A DNA stretch of 64,000 bases from Hymenobacter frigidus (lineage in GTDB: Bacteria; Bacteroidota; Bacteroidia; Cytophagales; Hymenobacteraceae): positions 1-64,000 of the forward strand of contig NZ_BMGY01000004.1 of the NCBI RefSeq assembly GCF_014640435.1, written 5' to 3'. Numbering within the stretch: position 1 is the first letter of the stretch; each line of letters begins with the position of its first letter. This document shows positions 45,453 through 52,701 of the stretch, in pieces. Under the pieces are notes generated by a model. The model had not been told where the DNA came from and made no database searches. It saw nothing but the letters and a program-made list of their open reading frames with translations. Position numbers and translations under genes: made by a program.

Positions 45453-45612
45453 CATGCTGAGCTTGTCGAAGCATCTCGCCCACGCCATCTGTCATCCTGA
45501 GTGAAGCGAAGGACCTTTTCACGTCGGAACGACTCGTTCAGCGGTGATGAGATGTTTCCTTCGTTAGCATGACAAGCGGTGCGGGCGAGCTGCTTCGACA
45601 AGCTCAGCATGA
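45453..45612. repeat. Nested REP-like hairpin between ccoI and ccoS
   Basis: The outer arms CATGCTGAGCTTGTCGAAGC (45453 on) and GCTTCGACAAGCTCAGCATG (to about 45611) belong to the CATGCTGAGC family. The about 100-nt loop holds a different repeat, GTCATCCTGAGTGAAGCGAA, with a partial partner CCTTCGTTAGCATGAC, as if one repeat had inserted into another. Confidence 0.8.
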
Positions 45613-45635
45613 CCGTCATTCTGGAAAAGGGCAAC

Positions 45636-48080
45636 TCAAAGCCGGCGGCGCCAGGCGGCCACCCGCACCAGCAGCGTGGCAAACACCATCACGCTAATCG
45701 AGCTGATGGGCATGAGAATAGCCGACACGATGGGCGTGAACCGGCCCTGCACGGCCAGCGCCAGCCCCACGCCATTGTAGCAAAACGACAGCACGAACGT
45801 GGCCAGCACCACCCGCAGGCAGTCCCGCGAAAAGCCCATAATGGTGGCCAGCTGCCCAAAGCTGCCGGCTTCGAGGATGGCGTCGCAGGCGGGCGAGAAG
45901 TTGGTTAGGGTATCGGTGAGGGCGATGCCGGCATCGGCGCGTTGCAGCGCCCCGGCGTCGTTCAGGCCATCGCCCACCATGACCACGGTGCGGCCCTGCT
46001 GCCGGAGCGCGGCAATGTAGTCGAGCTTCTGCTGCGGGGTTTGGTGGAAGTGCAGCTCCGCCTGTGGGCCGAATAGCGCACGCAGCCGCGCCTGTTCGGT
46101 CTCGTTGTCGCCCGAGAGAACGGCCAGCCGGTAGCGTCGGTTGAGCGCCGCCAGCACCTCGCACAAATCGTCGCGGTACACGTTGCGAAAGATGTAGTAG
46201 CCGCTCAGGTTATTCCCCAGGCTGATGAACACGCGGGATTGCAGGTTTTCGGCGGGTTCAGCAGCTTCGTTGGTGGCGACCGCGGCCCCAACAAAGGCGG
46301 CCGACCCGACCCGGACCACCACGCCGCCCACGGTGCCGCGCAGGCCCTGGCCAGGGATTTCGGCGAAGCCGGCCACGGCAAGCTGGCTGGGTGGCAGCTC
46401 TGCCGCCAGGCGCTGGCTGAGCGGGTGCGTGGAGTGGCGCACCACGGCGGCCACGGCCCGTTGCTGGCCCGGGCTGAGGGCGGGGCCGAGGTACTCCACG
46501 GCGGCTTTTTTTACATCGGTGAGCGTGCCGGTTTTATCGAACACGATGGTGTCGGCGCGGCCCAGGGTTTCGACCACGGCGGAGTTTTTCAGGTACAGCG
46601 TGCGGCGGCCCAGCACCCGCAGCGCGGCCCCCATGGCGAAGGGCGTGGCCAACGACAGCGCGCACGGACAGGCAATCACCAGCACCGAGGTGAAGGCGCG
46701 AAGGGCCATTTGCGGGTCCTTGGGGTACCAGTAAGCCACCGCGCCCAGCGCCAGCGCCAGCGTGAGGCCCACGAAGTAGCGGCCCACGTGGTTGGCGTAG
46801 GTTTCCAGGTTGGCCTTCTCTTCTTTCTGAAACGCGGGGTTGTTCCACAGCTGGGTGAGGTAGCCCTGCGATACTTCGCGCACCACTTCCAGGTCCACGG
46901 CCTCGCCCACTTGCCGGCCGCCGGCGTACACGGTTTCGCCGGCTTGCCGGGCTACCGGCACGCTCTCGCCCGATACGAAGCTGTAGTCAATAAGCGCCGT
47001 GCCGCGCAGTAGAATGGCATCGGCCGGAATAATTTCCTGGTGGCGCACCCGAATGCGCTGGCCGGGCTTCAGCTCTTTCACCGATACCGACTGCTCGCCG
47101 GTTTTGGTGAGCAGCGTCACGGCCACCGGGAAGTAGGAAGTGAAGTCGCGGTCGAAGCGCAGGGCATCGTAGCTGCGCTGCTGCACCCATTTGCCGATGA
47201 GCATGAAGAACACCAGTCCCGTGAACGAGTCGAAAAAGCCCGGCCCGCGCTGCGTCATCACCTCAGACACGCTGGTGATGAACAGCGCCGTAAGCCCCAG
47301 GCTGATGGGAAAATCGAGGTTGATGTAGCGCTGCCGCAGACCCTGCCAGGCCGAGCGGTAGAAGCCCCGCGCGCTCACCAGCAGCACCGGCAGGGACAGG
47401 AGCAAGCTCAGCCAGCCAAAGAAATTCCCGAAGGTGCTTTGCAGCTGTCCGCTAAAGGAAAAATACTCCGGAAAGGCCAGCAGCATCACGTTGCCGAAGC
47501 CGAAAGCGGCCACGCCCAACTGGTAGTAGAGCGTGCGGGTGCCGTGGTGCAGCTGCGCGCCCAGCTCGGCCAGCGTAATCCGGGGCTCGTAATTAATGGC
47601 CGCCAGCAGCGTTACCACTGCCTTGAGCGAAGTGGTTTCGGGGTGGTAGCTCACGGTGAGCTCCTTGCGCAGAAAATTGACCCGCGAGGCGGAAATGCCC
47701 GGGTTCAACTTAAACAGGTTTTCGAGCAGCCAGATGCACGAAGCGCAGTGCATTTGGGGAATGCTGAGCGTGAGCCGGGCCAGCGTGGGCGACCGAAACG
47801 CCAGCAGTTGGCCCTGCACCGATTCGAGGTCGAGGTAGTCGAAGCGTCCGGGCAGCTCCACGGCCCTTACTTTCTGGCCCGGCCGCTCGTCGAGGCGGTA
47901 GTAGGTGCACAGGTTGCTGGCCGCCAGTAGCTCATACACCGCCCGGCAGCCGGGGCAGCAAAAGCTCAGCGCGGGCTGCGCCACCAGCCTGATGGGGTCG
48001 TCGGGGCAATCGTCGCCGCAGTGGGTGCAGGCAACGTGGGTCAGCGGGAGGGCAGGCGCGGGAGCGAGGGTAGGGGGCAC
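45636..48080 (-). CDS. ccoI: cbb3-associated copper P-type ATPase
   Basis: CcoI (FixI) is a P1B copper-exporting ATPase that loads copper into the cbb3 oxidase. The 814-residue protein opens with a cysteine-rich metal-binding domain (CTHCGDDCP, then FCCPGC), followed by a heavy-metal-associated domain with MHCASC near 110. Eight helices include the ion-binding CPC in VIACPCALS near residue 470; the phosphorylation site is DKTGTL near 515, and MVGDGLNDAGAL closes the P domain. It heads the minus-strand cluster and has its own FNR-type promoter shared divergently with the globin. Confidence 0.95.
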   Translation of the reverse strand: MPPTLAPAPALPLTHVACTHCGDDCPDDPIRLVAQPALSFCCPGCRAVYELLAASNLCTYYRLDERPGQKVRAVELPGRFDYLDLESVQGQLLAFRSPTLARLTLSIPQMHCASCIWLLENLFKLNPGISASRVNFLRKELTVSYHPETTSLKAVVTLLAAINYEPRITLAELGAQLHHGTRTLYYQLGVAAFGFGNVMLLAFPEYFSFSGQLQSTFGNFFGWLSLLLSLPVLLVSARGFYRSAWQGLRQRYINLDFPISLGLTALFITSVSEVMTQRGPGFFDSFTGLVFFMLIGKWVQQRSYDALRFDRDFTSYFPVAVTLLTKTGEQSVSVKELKPGQRIRVRHQEIIPADAILLRGTALIDYSFVSGESVPVARQAGETVYAGGRQVGEAVDLEVVREVSQGYLTQLWNNPAFQKEEKANLETYANHVGRYFVGLTLALALGAVAYWYPKDPQMALRAFTSVLVIACPCALSLATPFAMGAALRVLGRRTLYLKNSAVVETLGRADTIVFDKTGTLTDVKKAAVEYLGPALSPGQQRAVAAVVRHSTHPLSQRLAAELPPSQLAVAGFAEIPGQGLRGTVGGVVVRVGSAAFVGAAVATNEAAEPAENLQSRVFISLGNNLSGYYIFRNVYRDDLCEVLAALNRRYRLAVLSGDNETEQARLRALFGPQAELHFHQTPQQKLDYIAALRQQGRTVVMVGDGLNDAGALQRADAGIALTDTLTNFSPACDAILEAGSFGQLATIMGFSRDCLRVVLATFVLSFCYNGVGLALAVQGRFTPIVSAILMPISSISVMVFATLLVRVAAWRRRL

Positions 48081-48102
48081 GGCGGGCAGTGGTTGGCAGC
48101 CG

Positions 48103-48146
48103 CAAAGCTCCGGGCCCGCCCTAGCTCACTGGCTGACGAACGTCAG
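48103..48146 (-). promoter_or_regulatory. FNR/CRP-type site and -7 element of the ccoI promoter
   Basis: CTGAC-GAAC-GTCAG at 48133-48146 is a perfect match to nTGAY-N4-RTCAn. GAGCTTTG (48110-48103 on the minus strand) is a 7-of-8 match to TAnnTTTG. The gap is 22 bp. Confidence 0.75.
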
Positions 48147-48154
48147 GTGCCGAC

Positions 48155-48197
48155 CTGATTCATCTCAGGTAGGCGGGTGGGGGAGGCCGTAGTTTTG
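48155..48197 (+). promoter_or_regulatory. FNR/CRP-type site and -7 element of the globin promoter
   Basis: CTGAT-TCAT-CTCAG at 48155-48168 fits nTGAY-N4-RTCAn except for one base. An exact -7 element TAGTTTTG follows at 48190-48197 after 21 bp, on the plus strand, so this site serves the globin while the adjacent site serves ccoI. Confidence 0.7.
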
Positions 48198-48274
48198 TCC
48201 CAGTCTACCAACTGCCGGGCGGTCGCGATTTCGCGGATGGCCCCGGTTCACCCGCATTGCCCAACTCCCCGCCC

Positions 48275-48664
48275 ATGACTCCCACCCGCCCCGATATCAC
48301 CTCCGAAGCCGACGTCAAGCAATTGGTCGACACCTTTTATGACAAGGTCAATGCCGATGCCTTGCTCGCGCCGATATTCAATGGGTTTGCCCAAGTCGAT
48401 TGGCCCAAGCACCTGCCAGCCATGTACGATTTCTGGAGCAGCCTGCTGCTGGGTACTTCGCGCTACCACGGCCGGCCCTTCCCCAAGCACCTGCCGCTGC
48501 CCATCGATGCCACGCATTTTGAGCAGTGGCTGGTGCTGTTCAACGTCACCGTGGAGGAGCTGTTTGCCGGGCCCCGGGCCGAGGAAGCCAAGGTGCGCGC
48601 CCTCAACATTGCCAACATGTTCGAGTTCCGGCTGCGCGGCCGTGGCTCGCTTTCGCTGCTCTAG
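48275..48664 (+). CDS. Group III truncated haemoglobin
   Basis: A 129-residue 2-on-2 globin. It starts around DITSEADVKQLVDTFYDKV, has the YGRPFPKHLPL-type turn near 60-70 (YHGRPFPKHLPLP) and a HFEQWLVLF helix that supplies the proximal histidine. This is the group III pattern seen in Campylobacter Ctb. Such proteins bind O2 or NO tightly at low oxygen. The ATG at 48275 is preferred to a TTG at 48257. It is divergent from ccoI with an FNR-type promoter, which suggests a role supporting microaerobic respiration or NO defence. Confidence 0.9.
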   Translation: MTPTRPDITSEADVKQLVDTFYDKVNADALLAPIFNGFAQVDWPKHLPAMYDFWSSLLLGTSRYHGRPFPKHLPLPIDATHFEQWLVLFNVTVEELFAGPRAEEAKVRALNIANMFEFRLRGRGSLSLL

Positions 48665-48678
48665 CCCGCGGCCGGTGC

Positions 48679-49737
48679 TCACCGGGGGCTTACTGCTTTT
48701 GGTTCGCTGAGCACTTCATCGCGGTGGTTTTCGTGGGCAAAAACCTGCAGCAGCACCCCTAAATACGACAGCAGCAGCGGCCCGATAACCAGGCCCAGAA
48801 TCCCGAACAGGATGATGCCCAGCGTCACGCCCGCCAGCGTCACCAGCGGGTGCACGTTGCCGATGTAGCGGGCCAGCACGATGCGCAACAGGTTGTCCAC
48901 GTTCATCACCACCACGGCTCCCACCAGCAGAATGCCCACGCCCTGCCCCGTGGCCCCGTGCGCAAACTGGTAGAGCGCCGCCGGCCCCCAGACAAGGGGC
49001 GTGCCCAGCACGGGAATAAAAGAGACAAAAAATCCAACAGCTCCCCAAAAAAGCGGGTCGGGCACGCCAAACACTAGCAGCAGCAGGCCCGTGAGCACGC
49101 CCTGTACCAGCGAGATGAGTACCTGGCCCACCACGTTGGCTTTCACGTTGTTCTGCAGGGATTCCTGCAGCTTGTCGAGGGTATCTTGCCGGAAGGGGAG
49201 GAAGCGCCGCAGGTGGTGCAAAAACGCTTCTTCCTGCACAAACATGTAGTATAAGGTGAAGAGCAGCAGGGCCATCACAAAAATGAAGCGCAGAATACTG
49301 CCCGCCAGCGTGGGCAGCCACCGGGTCACGCTGCTAGCCAGCTGGGTCAGCAGCGCCCGCACATTCTGCTCGCTGGTGAAGGCGTAGCCCGTCAGGCGCT
49401 CCAGCCGGTGCACCACGGCCAGCACCTGGCTGGTGTACTGGCCAATGTCGCGCAGCCGCTCCACCAGCATCATGCTGAGCACATAAAAGGGAATCATGAG
49501 CACCACTATCGTAAAGAGCAGCAGCAGTGCCGCCACCAGCTGCCGGTTCCAGCCGCGCCGGTGCACCAGCGCCGCAAACCAGGGCCGCAGCGCCACATAC
49601 AAAATCCCCGCGCCCAGAAACGCCGACAAATAGTTGAGTAACCCCAACAAGACGAGCGCGCCCAGCACCAGCAGTACCACTATCAGCAGCGTGTGCCGTT
49701 GGCGCTGGGTGTAAATATTTTGAGGGGCGTGCGCCAT
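48679..49737 (-). CDS. AI-2E family transporter (PerM-like permease)
   Basis: A 352-residue polytopic membrane protein with about seven helices. Family marks are the long central cytosolic or periplasmic region LERLTGYAF..WLPTLAGSILRF, the FVQEEAFLHHLRRFLPF element after the fourth helix, and the C-terminal LVGAVVVMNVDNLLRIVLAR and GILGLVIGPLLLSYLGV. Despite the name, substrates vary; some members act as Na+/H+ antiporters. The start at 49737 skips a non-conserved extension. It converges on the globin gene with only 14 bp between stops. Confidence 0.88.
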   Translation of the reverse strand: MAHAPQNIYTQRQRHTLLIVVLLVLGALVLLGLLNYLSAFLGAGILYVALRPWFAALVHRRGWNRQLVAALLLLFTIVVLMIPFYVLSMMLVERLRDIGQYTSQVLAVVHRLERLTGYAFTSEQNVRALLTQLASSVTRWLPTLAGSILRFIFVMALLLFTLYYMFVQEEAFLHHLRRFLPFRQDTLDKLQESLQNNVKANVVGQVLISLVQGVLTGLLLLVFGVPDPLFWGAVGFFVSFIPVLGTPLVWGPAALYQFAHGATGQGVGILLVGAVVVMNVDNLLRIVLARYIGNVHPLVTLAGVTLGIILFGILGLVIGPLLLSYLGVLLQVFAHENHRDEVLSEPKAVSPR

Positions 49738-49907
49738 AGAAAAAAGAGGTTGCCAAATGAATGCCGTAGGACCTGGGCCAGTGCGCGAAAAGGCCCTTCC
49801 AGAGCCTACGCGCCCAGTCCAGGCCAGACTGGCCCCCATAAAACTAGGATGGCCCGCCAGCCGGCCCAATGATAAAACTCATCTATTCGCCTGCAATCCC
49901 TCATTAG

Positions 49908-50033
49908 GGCAGTTTCGAAGTTCGTGTACGTGTACGATGTAGCGTGGACTCTGCGAGTCCGCGCCCGGCCCGGCCGACACGCGGACTCGCAGAGTCCACG
50001 CTACACGTACACTAACCCTGGAACCGCTCTACC
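49908..50033. repeat. About 125-bp palindromic element, copy 1
   Basis: The inverted core arms GTAGCGTGGACTCTGCGAGT (49939 on) and ACTCGCAGAGTCCACGCTAC (to 50004) are extended by a weaker inverted repeat reaching GCAGTTTCG and GGAACCGCTCTA. The second copy is at 52452-52570 in the same orientation. The arms match the shorter element at 3590. Confidence 0.85.
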
Positions 50034-50041
50034 ACGCAAAA

Positions 50042-50079
50042 ACGGCCTCAGCCGCCCCAAACGGGGCCACTGAGGCCGT
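50042..50079 (-). terminator. Terminator of the DJ-1/PfpI gene
   Basis: ACGGCCTCAG (50042-50051) pairs with CTGAGGCCGT (50070-50079). On the minus strand this stem is followed by TTTTT, fitting leftward termination after 50105. Confidence 0.8.
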
Positions 50080-50104
50080 AAAAGACACCTTTGTGCCGGA
50101 TAGC

Positions 50105-50785
50105 TTACTTGCGCAGCATCTTCAGCAGCTCCTGCGCGGCGAGCTCCGACGAAGCCGGGTTCTGGCCGGTAATCAGGTTGCCGGCCGTCACCACGTAAGG
50201 CTGCCAGTCGGCCCCTTTCGAGTAGTTGCCGCCGTTTTCCTTCAGCATGTCTTCCACCAGGAAGGGCACGATGTTGGTCAGCTGCACGGCTTCTTCCTCG
50301 GTGTTGGTGAAGCCAGCCACCGATTTGCCCTTCACCAGCGGCGAGCCGTCGGCAGCTTTCACGTGGCGCAGCACGCCGGGGGCGTGGCACACGGCCGCCA
50401 CCGGCTTGCCGGCGGCGTACAGGTTTTCAATCAGGGCAATCGACTTGGCATCTTCGGCCAAATCCCACAGCGGGCCGTGGCCGCCGGGGTAGAACACGGC
50501 GTCGAAATCCTCGCCCTTGATGGTGTCGAGCGTCACCGTATTGGCCAGGGCCTGCTGGGCCGCCGGGTCTTTCTTGAAGCGCTCCGTGGCTTCGGTCTGG
50601 GCGCTGGCATCGTCGCTTTTGGGGTCGAGGGGCGGCTGGCCACCCTTGGGCGACGCCAGGGTGAGCGTAGCGCCGGCATCTTTGAAAACGTAATAGGGGG
50701 CCGCAAATTCCTCCAGCCAGAAGCCGGTTTTGTGGCCGGTGTTGCCAAGCTGGTCGTGCGAAGTCAAAATCATTGCAATTTTCAT
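50105..50785 (-). CDS. DJ-1/PfpI family protein (type 1 glutamine amidotransferase-like)
   Basis: A 226-residue member of the DJ-1/PfpI superfamily, similar to Hsp31-type glyoxalase III proteins. The nucleophile is C133 with adjacent H134 in AAVCHAPGVL; a conserved acid, probably E25 or E26, is in FWLEEFAAPY, and FYPGGHGPLWDL is at 98-109. These enzymes convert methylglyoxal and other reactive carbonyls, or repair glycated macromolecules. It is last in a three-gene operon behind an OhrR-like regulator and a CurA-like reductase (55-bp gap), which supports a role against electrophiles. Confidence 0.9.
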   Translation of the reverse strand: MKIAMILTSHDQLGNTGHKTGFWLEEFAAPYYVFKDAGATLTLASPKGGQPPLDPKSDDASAQTEATERFKKDPAAQQALANTVTLDTIKGEDFDAVFYPGGHGPLWDLAEDAKSIALIENLYAAGKPVAAVCHAPGVLRHVKAADGSPLVKGKSVAGFTNTEEEAVQLTNIVPFLVEDMLKENGGNYSKGADWQPYVVTAGNLITGQNPASSELAAQELLKMLRK

Positions 50786-50840
50786 GGAATCAGGTATTTG
50801 GGTGGTGTTAAAAATGTTGAAAAAAAGGTTGAGTCTGTGC

Positions 50841-51839
50841 TTAAGTCACTTTCACAATGGCTTTGCCGGTGTTTTCGCCCTTAAACAGGCCCAGAAAAGC
50901 CGTCGGAATCTGATCGAAGCCTTCAGTGATGGTTTCTTCGCCTTTCAGTTGGCCTTCGAGGTACCATTCGGTGAGTTGGGCCAGGCCTTCGGGCCACCGG
51001 CTCAGGTAGTCGCTCACGATGAAGCCCTGCAGCCGGGCACTGCTCTTGAGCAGCTTGACCTCGGGCCTCGGGCCGGTGGGTATTTCGGTCGCGTTGTACA
51101 TCGAAATCTGGCCGCAGATGGCAATGCGGGCGTGTTTGTTGAGGTGGTCGTACACGGCATCGGTGATGGCCCCGCCCACATTATCAAAGTAGCAGTCGAT
51201 GCCGTGCGGGGCGGCGGCGGCCAGGGCCTTGCCCAGGCTGGGCGTGGTTTTGTAGTTAATGGCCTCGTCGAAACCCAACGCTTTCAGGTAGGCCACTTTT
51301 TCGTCGGAGCCCGCCGTGCCGATAACGCGCGCGCCTTTGATTTTGGCCAGCTGGCCCACCACCACGCCCACCGCGCCGGCCGCGCCGCTCACCACCACGG
51401 TTTCGCCCACCTTGGGCTGGCAAATGTCGAGCAGCCCGAAATACGCCGTGAGGCCGGGCATGCCCAGCAAGCCCAGGAAGTAGCTGGCCGGAGCCTTGTC
51501 GGTGGGCACGCGGTTCAGGGTTTTGGCATCGGCCACGCTGTACTGCTGCCAGGGCAGGTTGCCCACCACCACGCTGCCCACGGGCAGCTGCGGGATATGG
51601 CTTTCCACCACTTCGGCCACCACGCCGCCCGTGATGGGCTCGCCCACGGCAAACGGAGCGATGTACGACTTGGCCTCGCTCATCCGGCCGCGCATGTAGG
51701 GGTCAACCGACACATACAACGTCTTGAGGAGCAGTTGGCCGTGTTCAGGAGTGGGCACTTCGCGCTTTTCTAATCGGAATTGCGCAGCCGTGGGCATACC
51801 CGTGGGCCGGCTGGCGAGAACGATGGTTTTGTTGTTCAT
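50841..51839 (-). CDS. NADP-dependent oxidoreductase, CurA/leukotriene B4 dehydrogenase type
   Basis: A 332-residue zinc-independent medium-chain reductase. VSVDPYMRGRM near 47-57 and the nucleotide motif SGAAGAVGVVVGQLAKIKG near 148-166 place it with CurA, prostaglandin reductases and YncB. These reduce the double bond of alpha,beta-unsaturated carbonyls with NADPH. GLLGMPGLTAYFGL precedes the Rossmann fold as in the family. It is the middle gene of the operon, 28 bp after the OhrR-like gene, consistent with electrophile or lipid peroxide detoxification. Confidence 0.92.
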   Translation of the reverse strand: MNNKTIVLASRPTGMPTAAQFRLEKREVPTPEHGQLLLKTLYVSVDPYMRGRMSEAKSYIAPFAVGEPITGGVVAEVVESHIPQLPVGSVVVGNLPWQQYSVADAKTLNRVPTDKAPASYFLGLLGMPGLTAYFGLLDICQPKVGETVVVSGAAGAVGVVVGQLAKIKGARVIGTAGSDEKVAYLKALGFDEAINYKTTPSLGKALAAAAPHGIDCYFDNVGGAITDAVYDHLNKHARIAICGQISMYNATEIPTGPRPEVKLLKSSARLQGFIVSDYLSRWPEGLAQLTEWYLEGQLKGEETITEGFDQIPTAFLGLFKGENTGKAIVKVT

Positions 51840-51867
51840 AGCAAAAGAGCGTTGCGCCGGTCGGTAA

Positions 51868-52335
51868 TCAGGCCAGCTGGGTAAGAATGTGGGTCAACTG
51901 GGTGCGCAGGGCACTGATTTCGGCCGGCGACATGTGCAGCTTGTCCAGCATGTCGATGGGAATGCGGCCGGCCTTGGCCTGCAGCGCCCGCCCGGCCGGC
52001 AGCAGCCCGATGATGACCGAACGCTCGTCGCGTGGGTCGCGGCGGCGGCTCAGCCACTGCTTTTGCTCCATGCGTTTGAGTAGGGGCGTCAGCGTGCCCG
52101 AATCAAGCAGTAGTTTCTCGCCCAATTCCTTTACCGTCAGCTGGTCGTGCTCCCAGAGGAGCATGAACACCAGGTATTGCGGGTAGGTCAGGTCCAGGGC
52201 CAGCAGGTGGGGCTGGTAGGCCTTGGTCACCATCCGCGACACGGCGTAGAGCGGGAAGCAGAGCTGGTTTTCCAGCTTCAGCACGGAGGTGACGGGCGGC
52301 CGGGCGGCGGGAGTATCAGTGGCGGCGGTTTTCAT
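51868..52335 (-). CDS. MarR family redox regulator, OhrR-like
   Basis: A 155-residue winged-helix dimeric repressor. LENQLCFPLYAVSRMVTKAY (21-40) has the OhrR-type peroxide-sensing Cys at position 26, YPQYLVFMLLWE follows, the recognition helix is LLLDSGTLTPLLKRME, and the wing is RRDPRDERSVIIGL. In the OhrR group, oxidation of that Cys releases DNA. A perfect palindrome of OhrR-box type lies 38 bp upstream (52373-52392). It heads an operon with the CurA-like and DJ-1 genes, and no ohr gene is adjacent. Confidence 0.92.
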   Translation of the reverse strand: MKTAATDTPAARPPVTSVLKLENQLCFPLYAVSRMVTKAYQPHLLALDLTYPQYLVFMLLWEHDQLTVKELGEKLLLDSGTLTPLLKRMEQKQWLSRRRDPRDERSVIIGLLPAGRALQAKAGRIPIDMLDKLHMSPAEISALRTQLTHILTQLA

Positions 52336-52372
52336 AGAGTAGGCCTAACAAACGAAGTCTGATTGCATAAGG

Positions 52373-52392
52373 TTTAATTGTGGACAATTAAA
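52373..52392 (-). promoter_or_regulatory. Operator of the OhrR-like regulator
   Basis: TTTAATTGT-GG-ACAATTAAA is a perfect 20-bp palindrome and contains the ACAATTAA/TTAATTGT core of known OhrR boxes. It lies 38 bp upstream of the regulator's ATG, where binding would block its promoter, so autoregulation of the operon is likely. Confidence 0.8.
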
Positions 52393-52451
52393 TCAGGCAA
52401 ATGGTTACTGTATCGGCAAATGGAAACGAGGCTGTTCAGATGTAAAAGCTG

Positions 52452-52570
52452 CTTAAAGCAGTTTCGGAGTTTGTGTTCGTGTAGCGTGGACTCTGCGAGT
52501 CCGCGCCCGGCCGACACGCGGACTTGCAGAGTCCACGCTACACGTACACGAACCCCGGAACCGTTCTAAG
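52452..52570. repeat. About 119-bp palindromic element, copy 2
   Basis: Core arms GTAGCGTGGACTCTGCGAGT and its near inverse ending GCAGAGTCCACGCTAC are extended to about 53 bp per arm (TTAAAGCAGTTTCGG at one end, its inverse AACCCCGGAACCGTTCTAA at the other). It differs from copy 1 by small deletions and substitutions. Together the copies bracket the three-gene OhrR operon. Confidence 0.85.
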
Positions 52571-52701
52571 TATGAACGACCAAGTGAGGATACGCCTATT
52601 CTCACCGCTCCCGAAACGCGGAAAATTACGCGAATAGTCTGTCGCTCGGCAACAATTTCCGTATTCCGCTGGTCTGCGTCGTCCCAGACCAACCACTATT
52701 C

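Larger units (their letters stand above)
49738..50104. other. Intergenic region with palindromic element and terminator
   Basis: This 367-bp gap holds a palindromic element (49908-50033) and the terminator of the DJ-1/PfpI gene (50042-50079). No other gene is seen. Confidence 0.6.
52336..52701. other. Intergenic region upstream of the OhrR-like operon
   Basis: This 366-bp divergent gap contains the 20-bp operator palindrome (52373-52392) and the second palindromic element (52452-52570). A clear promoter for the TonB-dependent receptor was not seen. Confidence 0.55.

Noticed and set aside
46239..47930. Long plus-strand open frames opposite ccoI
   Set aside because: Shadows of the ATPase gene, caused by codon bias; the translation is low complexity and lacks motifs.
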